A DNA stretch of 64,000 nucleotides, from positions 1 through 64,000 of the forward strand of contig CAKUQM010000002.1 of the NCBI GenBank assembly GCA_934675465.1, in the 5' to 3' direction. The position numbers and the translations under genes were made by a program. Shown here piece after piece: positions 50,215 through 58,370 of the stretch (position 1 is the first letter of the stretch; every line of letters starts with the position of its first letter). Origin of the DNA: an uncultured Erysipelotrichaceae bacterium. Lineage in GTDB: Bacteria; Bacillota_I; Bacilli_A; Erysipelotrichales; Erysipelotrichaceae. Under the pieces are notes generated by a model. That model was not told the origin of the DNA. It worked only from the letters and a program-made list of their open reading frames with translations, and did no database searches.

Positions 50215-50249
50215 TTTTTTTGAGGCTATATAAATGATAAAATATCGGG

Positions 50250-51104
50250 GTGAAAAACACTTTAAAAGATTATATTTCAATTATTTTTTGGTCAGCTATA
50301 TTTGCCCTTAGTTGTAACCTTTTTATTGTTCCTTTTAATTTGTATGGAGGAGGCATAATTGGTCTAGCACAGGTTATTCGTACTTTAATTGTTAATATTA
50401 CAGGTATTGAATCAAATATTGATTTAACTGGTATTACTAACTTACTCATTAATATTCCTTTATTGTTGATAGCTTTAAAGAAGTTAAATAAGGAATTTGT
50501 CTATAAGACTATCGTATCAGTAGTTGTTCAAACATTAGCTTTTTCAGTGATGTTTGAAAGCTCTCCAATTAGCGATAAATTAGTGAGTATTATAGTTGGT
50601 GGTACTATTTGCGGTTTTGCGGTAGCTAGAATACTTGTATGTAAGGCCAGTGGTGGTGGAAACGATATCATCGGTATGTTGTTGACACTAAAGAATCCGA
50701 TGATTAGTGTTGGAAAGTATTGTTTATATTTCAATTGTGCTTTGTATACCTTGTGTGCATGTTTATTTAATTTTGAGGTTGCGGTATACTCTATTATCCA
50801 AGCCTTTGTTTATTCTTTGATGGTAGATAAGGGGCATCTTGAGAATATTGATGTAGCTTTAATGATCTTTACCAAGAATGAGAACGTTAAGAAGATGATT
50901 ATGGAAGATAATAGAAGAGGTGTTACAACTTGGACTGGTAAGGGTGCTTATACTAATAAGGAAACAGAAGTGTTAGTTTCGGTTGTTTCTAAGTATGAAG
51001 TTCCTTTATTAAAGAAGAAGATAAGAAAGATTGATAAGGATGCGTTTATAATTGTTTCAAATGTCGAAGATGTATCCGGTGGATATGAGAAAAGGCTTGT
51101 ATAA
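50250..51104 (+). CDS. YitT family membrane protein (DUF161/DUF2179)
   Basis: The 284-residue protein has an N-terminal membrane domain of about five helices (about 1-185; 'GGGIIGLAQVI', 'KASGGGNDIIGMLL') and a C-terminal DUF2179 domain ('GVTTWTGKGAYTNKETEVLVSVVSKYE'). The family is common in Bacillota and its function is unknown. It begins with GTG; an extended -10 TGATAAAAT ends 6 nt upstream, so the mRNA may be leaderless. Confidence 0.85.
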   Translation: MKNTLKDYISIIFWSAIFALSCNLFIVPFNLYGGGIIGLAQVIRTLIVNITGIESNIDLTGITNLLINIPLLLIALKKLNKEFVYKTIVSVVVQTLAFSVMFESSPISDKLVSIIVGGTICGFAVARILVCKASGGGNDIIGMLLTLKNPMISVGKYCLYFNCALYTLCACLFNFEVAVYSIIQAFVYSLMVDKGHLENIDVALMIFTKNENVKKMIMEDNRRGVTTWTGKGAYTNKETEVLVSVVSKYEVPLLKKKIRKIDKDAFIIVSNVEDVSGGYEKRLV

Positions 51105-51114
51105 TAGGTGTAGT

Positions 51115-51813
51115 ATGACAAAGGATGAATTTTTAAAGATATTGGCTGAAAAAGGATTAGAGTTAAGCGATAGGCAGATGGAACAGTTTTGTACTTATGC
51201 TGCTTTTTTAAAAGAATATAATGAGAAAATAAATTTAACAGCCATTTATGAGTTTGAGGATGTTTTAGATAAGCACTTCTATGATTCTTTATTATTGAGT
51301 TTTGATGTAAAGATGGAAGGTACTTTGGTGGATGTTGGTACTGGTGCTGGTTTTCCAGGTGTGGTTTTAAAGATTGCTTATCCAGATTTGAGAGTTATTT
51401 TGATTGAACCTTTGATGAAAAGATGTGTGTTCTTAAATGAATTAATAAGTAAATTAGGACTTGAGGGTATTGAAGTAATTAACACCAGAGGCGAGGATTA
51501 TTCTTTGATACATCGAGAAGAATATGATTATGTAACGGCTAGGGCTGTGACTAATTTGAATGCGTTGATTGAAGTATGTGGTGCTATGGTTAAGAAAGAT
51601 GGCTATTTCATTGCCCTAAGGGGTTCAAGTGGCCAAGGTGAGATTGATGGTGCTAGTAATGCGATTAAGCAAATGAATTTTGAGTGTGAGCGTATTGTTG
51701 AACATAGCTTGAATGATGGTTCTTTAAGAGTGATTGGTTATTTGAGAAAAGTGGGGGCTACACCTAAAAAATTGCCTAGAAAATATAGTATAATTAAGCA
51801 GAGACCTTTATGA
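51115..51813 (+). CDS. rsmG: 16S rRNA (guanine-N7) methyltransferase RsmG (GidB)
   Basis: The 232-residue SAM-dependent enzyme has 'EKINLTAI', the SAM loop VDVGTGAGFPGVVL (about 70-83) and 'VTARAVTNLNALIEVC'. It methylates G527 of 16S rRNA. The neighbouring noc-soj-spo0J genes confirm the usual order. Start 51115 was preferred over in-frame codons inside yitT. A TATAAT box (51100-51105) lies 9 nt upstream, and AGGTG could serve as a ribosome site in read-through mRNA. Confidence 0.92.
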   Translation: MTKDEFLKILAEKGLELSDRQMEQFCTYAAFLKEYNEKINLTAIYEFEDVLDKHFYDSLLLSFDVKMEGTLVDVGTGAGFPGVVLKIAYPDLRVILIEPLMKRCVFLNELISKLGLEGIEVINTRGEDYSLIHREEYDYVTARAVTNLNALIEVCGAMVKKDGYFIALRGSSGQGEIDGASNAIKQMNFECERIVEHSLNDGSLRVIGYLRKVGATPKKLPRKYSIIKQRPL

Positions 51814-52562
51814 GTGAAATAGTAGAAATTGATATTAGTAAAATAGTTCCAAATAGAAGCCAGCCTAGACTTGCTTTTTATGATGATACAGTTAAATCAT
51901 TGGCCTTGAGTATTAAGGAAAATGGTTTGTTGCAACCTATTAGTGTTAGAAAAATGGACAATGGCCAGTATGAGCTTATTGCGGGTGAACGTAGATTTAG
52001 AGCTTGTCAATATAATGGTGATACAAAGATTAGAGCTATTATCTATGATATGTCTGATGAGAAGAGTGCTACTTTGTCTTTGATTGAGAATATTCAAAGA
52101 GAAAGTTTGAATGCAGTTGAACAAGCTATGGCGATGGCACGTATTATGAGGGATGAGGATATCACTCAAAATGAATTGGCTGAGCGTCTTGGTTATAAAC
52201 AATCAACTGTTGCTAATAAGTTACGTTTATTGAAGTTGCCTGATTATGTTAAGGAAGCTGTTAGTCATGGTCAAATCTCTGAGCGTCATGCAAGAGCCTT
52301 ATTAAAGGTTCCAAGTGAGCGTCTTGAGGAAGTATTTAACACGATTGTGACAAGAGAATATAATGTAGCGAAAAGTGAAGAGTATATAAAGGAATTACTT
52401 GAAACAAATAAGCATTCGCTTGGTATTTCTGGTAATGTTCAAATTGGTATTAATACTATTAATAAGGCTTATGAGATGGTTAAGAAATCAGGTATTGATG
52501 CTGATTATCAGATGACTGAATATGGTGATAATGTTAAGATAGTCATCAGGTTTAAAAAGTAG
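51810..52562 (+). CDS. noc: ParB-family protein in the Noc position
   Basis: The 250-residue protein has the ParB N-terminal domain (ISKIVPNRSQPR, ELIAGERRFRAC with the GERR CTPase motif) and the helix-turn-helix (about 115-160). The place between rsmG and soj is that of noc, the nucleoid-occlusion factor. However, it starts right at the ParB core and lacks the N-terminal amphipathic helix with which Bacillus Noc binds membrane. ATG overlaps the rsmG stop by 4 nt. Confidence 0.8.
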   Translation: MSEIVEIDISKIVPNRSQPRLAFYDDTVKSLALSIKENGLLQPISVRKMDNGQYELIAGERRFRACQYNGDTKIRAIIYDMSDEKSATLSLIENIQRESLNAVEQAMAMARIMRDEDITQNELAERLGYKQSTVANKLRLLKLPDYVKEAVSHGQISERHARALLKVPSERLEEVFNTIVTREYNVAKSEEYIKELLETNKHSLGISGNVQIGINTINKAYEMVKKSGIDADYQMTEYGDNVKIVIRFKK

Positions 52563-52572
52563 GGGAGATATT

Positions 52573-53346
52573 ATGGCGAAAATAATTGCAATTGCGAATC
52601 AAAAAGGTGGCGTTGGTAAGACGACTACTTCTATAAATTTAGCGGCAGGACTTGCTTATTTGTCTAAGAAGGTTTTGTTGATTGACTTTGATCCACAGGG
52701 TAACGCTACACAGGGTGTAGGTCATGATGTGGCGATTGAGGATTTAACGGTTTATGATGCTTTACTTGGTGGTAGTGATATTAAGGATTGTATTAAGTCT
52801 TTAAAGAAACCACCTCTTGATATTTTACCTGCTAATATTTCTTTGGCCGGTGCTGATTTAGAGATTGCGAAAATCACTGAGAATCGTGAACAAATCTTAA
52901 AGAATACACTAGAGGGTGTTAAGGATGAATATGACTATATCATCATCGATTGTCCACCTTCTTTGGGTTTACTTAATACTAATGCGTTGACTGCTGCTGA
53001 TTCGGTTATTATTCCAGTACAGTGTGAATATTATGCGCTAGAGGGTGTTACTCAGCTTCTACAAACTATTAGACTTGTACAAAAGTTGTTTAATCCTAGT
53101 TTGAAGATTGAGGGTGTGCTACTAACAATGTATGATGCACGTACTAATTTGAGTAGTGAAGTAAGTAGTGAAGTAAGAAAGCATTTTAAGGAAAAGGCTT
53201 ATCGTACATATATTCCAAGAAATATTAAATTATCAGAGGCTCCAAGTATGGGCAAGTCAATTTATGATTATGATATGGCTTGTGAGGGCGCTAGAGCTTA
53301 TGTTGCGTTGACTAAAGAAGTTATTGATAGTAATGAGGTAAGATAA
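52573..53346 (+). CDS. soj: ParA-family chromosome partitioning ATPase Soj
   Basis: The 257-residue protein has the deviant Walker A KGGVGKTT (about 11-18), Walker A' 'IDFDPQGN' and Walker B 'YIIIDCPPSLG'. It is a DNA-binding ATPase that works with Spo0J in origin segregation and, in Bacillus, controls DnaA. GGGGAG precedes the ATG. The spo0J gene follows after 1 nt. Confidence 0.95.
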   Translation: MAKIIAIANQKGGVGKTTTSINLAAGLAYLSKKVLLIDFDPQGNATQGVGHDVAIEDLTVYDALLGGSDIKDCIKSLKKPPLDILPANISLAGADLEIAKITENREQILKNTLEGVKDEYDYIIIDCPPSLGLLNTNALTAADSVIIPVQCEYYALEGVTQLLQTIRLVQKLFNPSLKIEGVLLTMYDARTNLSSEVSSEVRKHFKEKAYRTYIPRNIKLSEAPSMGKSIYDYDMACEGARAYVALTKEVIDSNEVR

Positions 53347-53347
53347 A

Positions 53348-54211
53348 ATGGCTAAGAAATTAGGTAAGGGTTTAGGAGAAATATTTGGTGATAATATCGA
53401 TTCTGTTTTAGATGAGATTTCCAAGGGTACAAGTGATGTTAAGGGTGATAAGCTTTTAATCAGTGTTAGCGAGATTAGACCTAATCCTTATCAGCCTCGT
53501 AAGCTTTTCGATGAGGAAGCTTTAAAGGATTTAAGTGCTTCTATTAAGGAAAAAGGTGTCTTTACACCAATTCTAGTTCGTAAGTCATTAAAGGGTTATG
53601 AGTTAATTGCCGGTGAGCGTCGTTTGAAGGCTTCTAAGATGGCTGGGTTAAAGGAAATTCCAGCTATGGTGGTGGATTTTGATGATGCGAATATGATGGA
53701 GGTTTCTTTACTTGAGAATGTTCAAAGAGAGAATTTAACTCCAATTGAAGAGGCTGAGGCCTATGACAATATCATTAAAAGATTAAATTATACACAGGAT
53801 GAATTGTCAAAGAAGGTTGGTAAGTCTCGTGCTTATATTACAAATAGTTTAAGAATTTTGAAGTTGCCAACAAGGGTGAGAGCTTATGTTAATGATGGCA
53901 AGTTGTCTTTAGGTCATGCGAAGGCTTTGTTAGCTTTTGAGGATGAGGATAAGATTAATGAGGTTGCCGATAGGGCCATTAAAGAGGATCTTACTGTAAG
54001 AGATGTTGAAAAGTTGGCTAAAGATAAACCAACTGTTAAGAAAAAGAAGGAAGTAGTGGTTGATCCTTATATGGAGAGTGTTCGTAAGAATCTTGAGAAT
54101 AAGTTTCAAACAGGTGTTGAGTTAGATGGTAAGAAAATCGTCCTTCATTATAATGATGTTGATGATTTAAATAGAATCTTAGAAATAATGGATTGTTTAG
54201 AAAAGGATTAA
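53348..54211 (+). CDS. spo0J: Chromosome partitioning protein ParB/Spo0J
   Basis: The 287-residue protein begins with the short Soj-contacting tail MAKKLGKGLGEIF, followed by the ParB N-terminal CTPase domain (IRPNPYQPR, GERRLKA) and the helix-turn-helix DNA-binding domain (about 125-190). The dimerisation end closes the protein. It loads on parS sites and recruits SMC. No parS was seen in the window. Confidence 0.94.
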   Translation: MAKKLGKGLGEIFGDNIDSVLDEISKGTSDVKGDKLLISVSEIRPNPYQPRKLFDEEALKDLSASIKEKGVFTPILVRKSLKGYELIAGERRLKASKMAGLKEIPAMVVDFDDANMMEVSLLENVQRENLTPIEEAEAYDNIIKRLNYTQDELSKKVGKSRAYITNSLRILKLPTRVRAYVNDGKLSLGHAKALLAFEDEDKINEVADRAIKEDLTVRDVEKLAKDKPTVKKKKEVVVDPYMESVRKNLENKFQTGVELDGKKIVLHYNDVDDLNRILEIMDCLEKD

Positions 54212-54216
54212 GAATT

Positions 54217-55392
54217 ATGAGCGAGAAACAAGAAGACAAGATCGTATTAACTTTGAATAATGAAGTTAATGAAGAAGAACAAGAGCAAGTTGAAGAGACT
54301 GTTAAAGAACCGGTTAAAGTAAGCGAGGAAGAGGTATTAGCAGCTAGAGTTAATGATGATGGTTTGACTGAGGAGGAAAAGAAGCAGGTTGCTGATTTTT
54401 CTAAGCAAATTGATATTACTCAAGCTAATGCAGTATTACAATATGGTGCAAGTGCTCAAACTAAGGTGGCAGATTTTTCTGAGCAAACTTTAAAGAATGT
54501 ACGTACTAAGGATTTGGATTCTATTGGTGATACTTTAGAGGATTTGGTTAAGGAGCTTAAGGGCTTTAATGCCAATGAAAAGGATGATAGTTTCTTTGGT
54601 AAGTTGTTCAAAAAGCCTGCTGATGCGGTTACTAATATGAAGATTAAGTATGATAGTGCTTCAGCAAATGTTGATAAGATTGTTAAGATTTTAGAGGATC
54701 ATCAAGTTACTTTATTAAAGGACATTTCTTTATTAGATCAACTTTATGAAAAGAACTTAACTAATCAAAAAGAATTAACTATGTATATTTTGGCTGGTTA
54801 TCAAAAGCTTGATGATATTAAGAAGCATGAATTAAAGGATGCGATTGAGAAGGCTCAAAAGACAGGTGATCCTGAGGATGCTCAAAAGGCTAATGATTTG
54901 TCTAATGCGGTTAATCGTTTTGAGAAGAAGCTTCATGATTTAGAGTTAACTAGGGTTGTGGCGATTCAAACTGGTCCTCAGATTCGTTTGGTTCAAAATA
55001 ATGATACTTTGATGGTTGAGAAGATTCAGTCAACTTTGGTTAATACTATTCCTTTGTGGAAGTCTCAAATGTTAATTGCGCTTGGTATTTCTCATTCTAA
55101 GGAGGCTGCTAAGGCTCAAAATGAAGTTACTGAGATGACTAATAGAATGCTTAAGGAGAATGCTGAGAATCTTAAGATGGCTACTGTTGAGACTGCTAAG
55201 GAATCTGAAAGAGGTATTGTGGATATTGAGACTCTTACTGAGACTAATAAGAAACTTATTGAGACTCTTGAGGAGGTTCAAAAGATTCAGGTTGAAGGTA
55301 GAGAAAGAAGAGCTGCTGCTCAAGTTGAACTTAGAAAGATTGAGACTGAATTGTCTAACAAGTTAAGCGATGTAAAGGATCTAATGAACTAA
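54217..55392 (+). CDS. TelA-family (toxic anion resistance) protein
   Basis: The 391-residue, coiled-coil-rich protein matches PF05816: 'VLQYGASAQTKVADFSEQTLKNVRTKDLDSIGDTLEDL', 'LTMYILAGYQKLDDIK' and 'TRVVAIQTGPQIRLVQNNDTLMVEKIQSTLVNTIPLWKSQ'. The family is linked to tellurite and other stress resistance; the mechanism is unknown. The gene is in the chromosome-partitioning operon. Start 54217 was preferred over codons inside spo0J. Confidence 0.87.
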   Translation: MSEKQEDKIVLTLNNEVNEEEQEQVEETVKEPVKVSEEEVLAARVNDDGLTEEEKKQVADFSKQIDITQANAVLQYGASAQTKVADFSEQTLKNVRTKDLDSIGDTLEDLVKELKGFNANEKDDSFFGKLFKKPADAVTNMKIKYDSASANVDKIVKILEDHQVTLLKDISLLDQLYEKNLTNQKELTMYILAGYQKLDDIKKHELKDAIEKAQKTGDPEDAQKANDLSNAVNRFEKKLHDLELTRVVAIQTGPQIRLVQNNDTLMVEKIQSTLVNTIPLWKSQMLIALGISHSKEAAKAQNEVTEMTNRMLKENAENLKMATVETAKESERGIVDIETLTETNKKLIETLEEVQKIQVEGRERRAAAQVELRKIETELSNKLSDVKDLMN

Positions 55393-55937
55393 TGAAGTGG
55401 ATGGTTGGCTCTGATATTCATGGTAGTGAATTTTTCGCAGAGAAGCTAGTTAAGGCTTATAAGAAAGAAGGGGCTACTAAGTTATTACTATTGGGTGATA
55501 TTCTTTATCATGGTCCTCGTAATGATTTACCTTTAGGATATAGTCCTAAGGGTGTTATCAGGCTTTTAAATCCCTTAAAGAGAGATATTGTCTGTGTTAG
55601 GGGGAACTGTGAGGCTGAGGTTGATCAGATGGTTCTTGAGTTTCCAGTTTTAACTGATCATGTAATCTTAGAGAATGAAAATTTAACTATTTATATGTGT
55701 CATGGTCATCATGAGAATAATGAGAATCCACCGTTAATGAATAAGAAGTATGTCTTGTTGTGTGGTCATACTCATATTCCTAAGTTAGATGTGCATGGTG
55801 ATTATGTTTATATTAATCCTGGTTCTGTCTCACTTCCAAAGGAAGATACATGGCATGGCTATATGATTATTGAGGATAATAAGTTTATTTGGAAGAATCT
55901 TGATGGTGAAGTCATCAGGGAATATGATTATGTTTGA
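55392..55937 (+). CDS. yfcE: YfcE-type phosphodiesterase
   Basis: The 181-residue calcineurin-like metallophosphoesterase has the metal motifs GSDIHGS, LLGDILYHGPRN, VRGNCEAE, MCHGHH and CGHTHIP. YfcE-like enzymes cleave artificial phosphodiesters; the natural substrate is unclear. The ATG overlaps the telA stop by 1 nt. Confidence 0.88.
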   Translation: MKWMVGSDIHGSEFFAEKLVKAYKKEGATKLLLLGDILYHGPRNDLPLGYSPKGVIRLLNPLKRDIVCVRGNCEAEVDQMVLEFPVLTDHVILENENLTIYMCHGHHENNENPPLMNKKYVLLCGHTHIPKLDVHGDYVYINPGSVSLPKEDTWHGYMIIEDNKFIWKNLDGEVIREYDYV

Positions 55938-56388
55938 GCAGTTTGTTTCTAATAAGATAGTAATTGTAGCGTTTATTTCTTGGTTAACGGCACAGGTATT
56001 AAAGGTAATTACTCATGCTTGTGTGTATAAGAAATTAGATTTCAAGCGTTTGTTTGGGGATGGTGGTATGCCTAGTTGCCATTCAGCGGTTGTTTCTTCT
56101 TGTGCTACTGCCATTGGAATTATTGAAGGTTTTAATTCTTCCGTCTTTGCGTTGGCACTTATAATTGCGATAATTGTCATGCATGATGCATCTGGCGTCA
56201 GATTTGAAACTGGTAAGCAGAATAAGATTATCAAGGACATTTCACAGTTCATTGAGGGTTTGAATAATATTAAGTTTGATGATGAATCTTTGAAGGAATT
56301 TGTGGGACATACACATTTACAAGTTGTGATGGGTTGTCTACTTGGTATTATTGTTTCTGTTATTGTATGTAACATATTGTTTATTTAA
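55930..56388 (+). CDS. Divergent PAP2-family membrane protein (YuiD-like, DUF212)
   Basis: The 152-residue protein has 'WLTAQVLKVITH', 'FGDGGMPSCHSAVVSSCATAIG' and 'MHDASGVRFETGKQ', the DUF212 pattern resembling acid phosphatase/PAP2 motifs. Its function is not known. Start 55930 has CAGGGA 8 nt upstream; the gene overlaps yfcE by 8 nt. Confidence 0.8.
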   Translation: MFEQFVSNKIVIVAFISWLTAQVLKVITHACVYKKLDFKRLFGDGGMPSCHSAVVSSCATAIGIIEGFNSSVFALALIIAIIVMHDASGVRFETGKQNKIIKDISQFIEGLNNIKFDDESLKEFVGHTHLQVVMGCLLGIIVSVIVCNILFI

Positions 56389-56411
56389 GCTCACATATGT
56401 GGGCTTTTCTT
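56389..56411 (+). terminator. Terminator of the rsmG-to-yuiD gene run
   Basis: GCTCAC and GTGGGC form a short stem with a wobble pair, followed by TTTTCTTTT. Confidence 0.65.
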
Positions 56412-56500
56412 TTAGTTTTCCACAATTGTTGATAAGTGGTGGGAAAAATATGGGAGGTTTATGGTAAAGGATTCTATTATTAAAAGGCGATAATGGAAAC

Positions 56501-57085
56501 ATGGATGAATTAGTATTGGTAAATAGGGTAAGAGAAAATTGTGATGATGCAGCTTTTAATGAAGTGCTTAAGAACCATATCAAGATGATTGAGTCGATTG
56601 TGCTTAATTGTGTTAATGAAATTGGTGATTTTAGGTTAAATAAGGATGATCTAAAACAAGAGGCTATTATTGGCTTATATGATGCGTGTAAGTGTTATAA
56701 GGAAGATATGAATACGAAGTTTTCCACTTTTGCGTATACATGTATTAAAAGAAGGGTTTATGCTTATTATCGCAAGTGTACTCATTTATATTGTGTGGAG
56801 TGTGTGTCTTTGGATAATTCTGTGGTTAAGGATAGTGGTCTTATTTATGGTATTCAAAAAGAACAAGAGTCTATTAAAGATAAGATGGAAGTTCTTAATA
56901 AGTTGATGACTCAATTGAATTATGAAGATAGGACGATTGTGGATATGCGTATTAAGAACTATTCTTATAAGGAGATTTCTGATTATTTAAATATCAAGGA
57001 GAAGCGCATTGATAATAGGCTAATGCGTATTAAGAACCGGCTTTCTAAGTCTGATGTAGTTAATAAAGCAAAATTGATGAGTTGA
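56501..57085 (+). CDS. RNA polymerase sigma-70 family factor (SigH-like)
   Basis: The 194-residue protein has sigma region 2 (about 40-90: 'LKQEAIIGLYDACKCYKEDMNTKFSTFAYTCIKRRVYAYYRK') and region 4 (about 130-185: 'LNYEDRTIVDMRIKNYSYKEISDYLNIKEKRIDNRLMRIKNRL'). The length and spacing fit SigH/SigX-type alternative sigma factors. No anti-sigma gene is next to it. A GATAAT box ends 6 nt before the ATG and no ribosome site is seen. Confidence 0.82.
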   Translation: MDELVLVNRVRENCDDAAFNEVLKNHIKMIESIVLNCVNEIGDFRLNKDDLKQEAIIGLYDACKCYKEDMNTKFSTFAYTCIKRRVYAYYRKCTHLYCVECVSLDNSVVKDSGLIYGIQKEQESIKDKMEVLNKLMTQLNYEDRTIVDMRIKNYSYKEISDYLNIKEKRIDNRLMRIKNRLSKSDVVNKAKLMS

Positions 57086-57112
57086 CTTTTGATTCCAATT
57101 TAAGTCTATAAT
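57082..57112 (+). promoter_or_regulatory. uppP promoter
   Basis: TTGACT (57082-57087) and TATAAT (57107-57112) are separated by 19 bp. It rules out the ATG at 57115 as a start, since transcription would begin downstream of it. Confidence 0.6.
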
Positions 57113-57132
57113 AGATGAGATTGGAGAAAAGT

Positions 57133-57987
57133 ATGGTAGAGATATTAAAGGCGATATTATTTGGAATAATTGAGGGTGTCACAGAGTGGCTTCCTATTTC
57201 AAGTACTGGACATATGATTTTACTTAATGAATTTATTACTTTAGATGTTAGTAAAGAGTTTTATTCAATGTTTGAGGTGGTAATTCAATTAGGTGCTATT
57301 TTGGCAGTTGTTGTTTTATATTGGAATTCTATTTGGCCATTTGGTCTTAAGTTAAAGGAGCCTGTTAAGGAAACTGGTTTGTTGAAGTATTTTGATAAGC
57401 CAAAGTGGGTTATGTGGATTAAGGTTCTTGTAGCTTGTGTTCCTGCTGCTATTGTTGGATTAGCATTTAATGATTTGTTTGAAGAATTGTTCTATAACTA
57501 TGTTTGTGTTGCGATTGCGTTAATTGTATTTGGTGTTGCGTTTATCATTATTGAAACAAGAAATCATGGCAAATCTGCCAAGATTAATTCAATTGCTGAA
57601 TTAGATTATAAGACTGTAATTATTATTGGCTTGTTCCAATTGATTGCAGCTATTTTCCCTGGAACTAGTAGAAGTGGCGCAACTATTGTAGGTGCTTTAT
57701 TAATTGGTGTTAGTAGAGTGGTAGCTGCTGAATTTACTTTCTATTTGGCAGTTCCTGTAATGTTTGGTGCAAGTTTGTTGAAGTTAGTTAAGTTTGGTTT
57801 TGCGTTTACTACCTTGGAATTCTTTATTTTAATGGTTGGTATGATTGTGGCTTTTATTACTTCAATGTTTGTGATTAGTTTCTTGATGTCTTATATTAAG
57901 AAACATGACTTTAAGGTATTTGGCTATTACCGTATAGTTTTAGGTATTTTAGTATTAGCTTATTATTTCCTATTTGCGATTAAATAA
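57133..57987 (+). CDS. uppP: Undecaprenyl-diphosphate phosphatase
   Basis: The 284-residue membrane enzyme has 'EGVTEWLPISSTGHMIL' at the N-terminus and 'FPGTSRSGATIVGALL' in the second half, the two catalytic motifs of UppP/BacA. It recycles undecaprenyl diphosphate for cell-wall synthesis and can give bacitracin resistance. The start was set at 57133 behind GGAG and downstream of the promoter. Confidence 0.95.
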   Translation: MVEILKAILFGIIEGVTEWLPISSTGHMILLNEFITLDVSKEFYSMFEVVIQLGAILAVVVLYWNSIWPFGLKLKEPVKETGLLKYFDKPKWVMWIKVLVACVPAAIVGLAFNDLFEELFYNYVCVAIALIVFGVAFIIIETRNHGKSAKINSIAELDYKTVIIIGLFQLIAAIFPGTSRSGATIVGALLIGVSRVVAAEFTFYLAVPVMFGASLLKLVKFGFAFTTLEFFILMVGMIVAFITSMFVISFLMSYIKKHDFKVFGYYRIVLGILVLAYYFLFAIK

Positions 57988-58014
57988 GTATAATGTAAAT
58001 AAGAGGTAAAATTC

Positions 58015-58323
58015 GTGAAAATTGTTAGTAAAGAAGAATTCGATGTTATCTCAAGAAGCGGCAATGTAGTTGTTGATTTTTATGCTGACTGGTGCGGCCC
58101 TTGTAAGCTATTGGGTCCAGTTCTTGAGAAGATCAGCGAAAGATATCCTGATATTACTTTTATTAAGGTAAATGTTGATGATAATGAACAGCTTGCTGTT
58201 GATTTTGGTATTATGTCTATTCCAGCTGTTTTTATGCTGAAGGATGGCAAGCCAGTTAATAAGTTTGTTGGTTCTTTGCCTGAATCAAGGATTGTTAATA
58301 TTTTAGAGGAAACTTTTAAGTAG
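58015..58323 (+). CDS. trxA: Thioredoxin
   Basis: The 102-residue protein has the redox motif WCGPCK and the cis-Pro 'MSIPAVFML'. It reduces protein disulfides in the cytoplasm. It starts with GTG behind AGAGGT, with a TATAAT box about 25 nt upstream. Confidence 0.94.
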   Translation: MKIVSKEEFDVISRSGNVVVDFYADWCGPCKLLGPVLEKISERYPDITFIKVNVDDNEQLAVDFGIMSIPAVFMLKDGKPVNKFVGSLPESRIVNILEETFK

Positions 58324-58354
58324 ATTGTTTGTTTTTTTGACAATCTACTTTTTT
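58321..58354 (+). terminator. Terminator overlapping the trxA stop
   Basis: TAGATTGT (58321-58328, including the TAG stop) pairs with ACAATCTA (58340-58347), followed by CTTTTTT. Confidence 0.88.
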
Positions 58355-58370
58355 ATTTTGTGGGGAGATT

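Noticed and set aside
50128..50280. N-terminal extension of AdhE
   Set aside because: It covers the promoter, Rex-like and cre sites and lacks a ribosome site.
51000..55000. parS sites near soj-spo0J
   Set aside because: I looked for TGTTTCACGTGAAACA-like palindromes and saw none here; they may lie outside the window.
55072..55366. Leu-rich open frames overlapping telA
   Set aside because: They are shadow frames caused by the biased codon use of the coiled-coil gene telA.
56414..56422. DnaA box (TTTTCCACA) near the partition genes as part of oriC
   Set aside because: Only a single weak match is seen, with no cluster and no dnaA or dnaN gene in the window.
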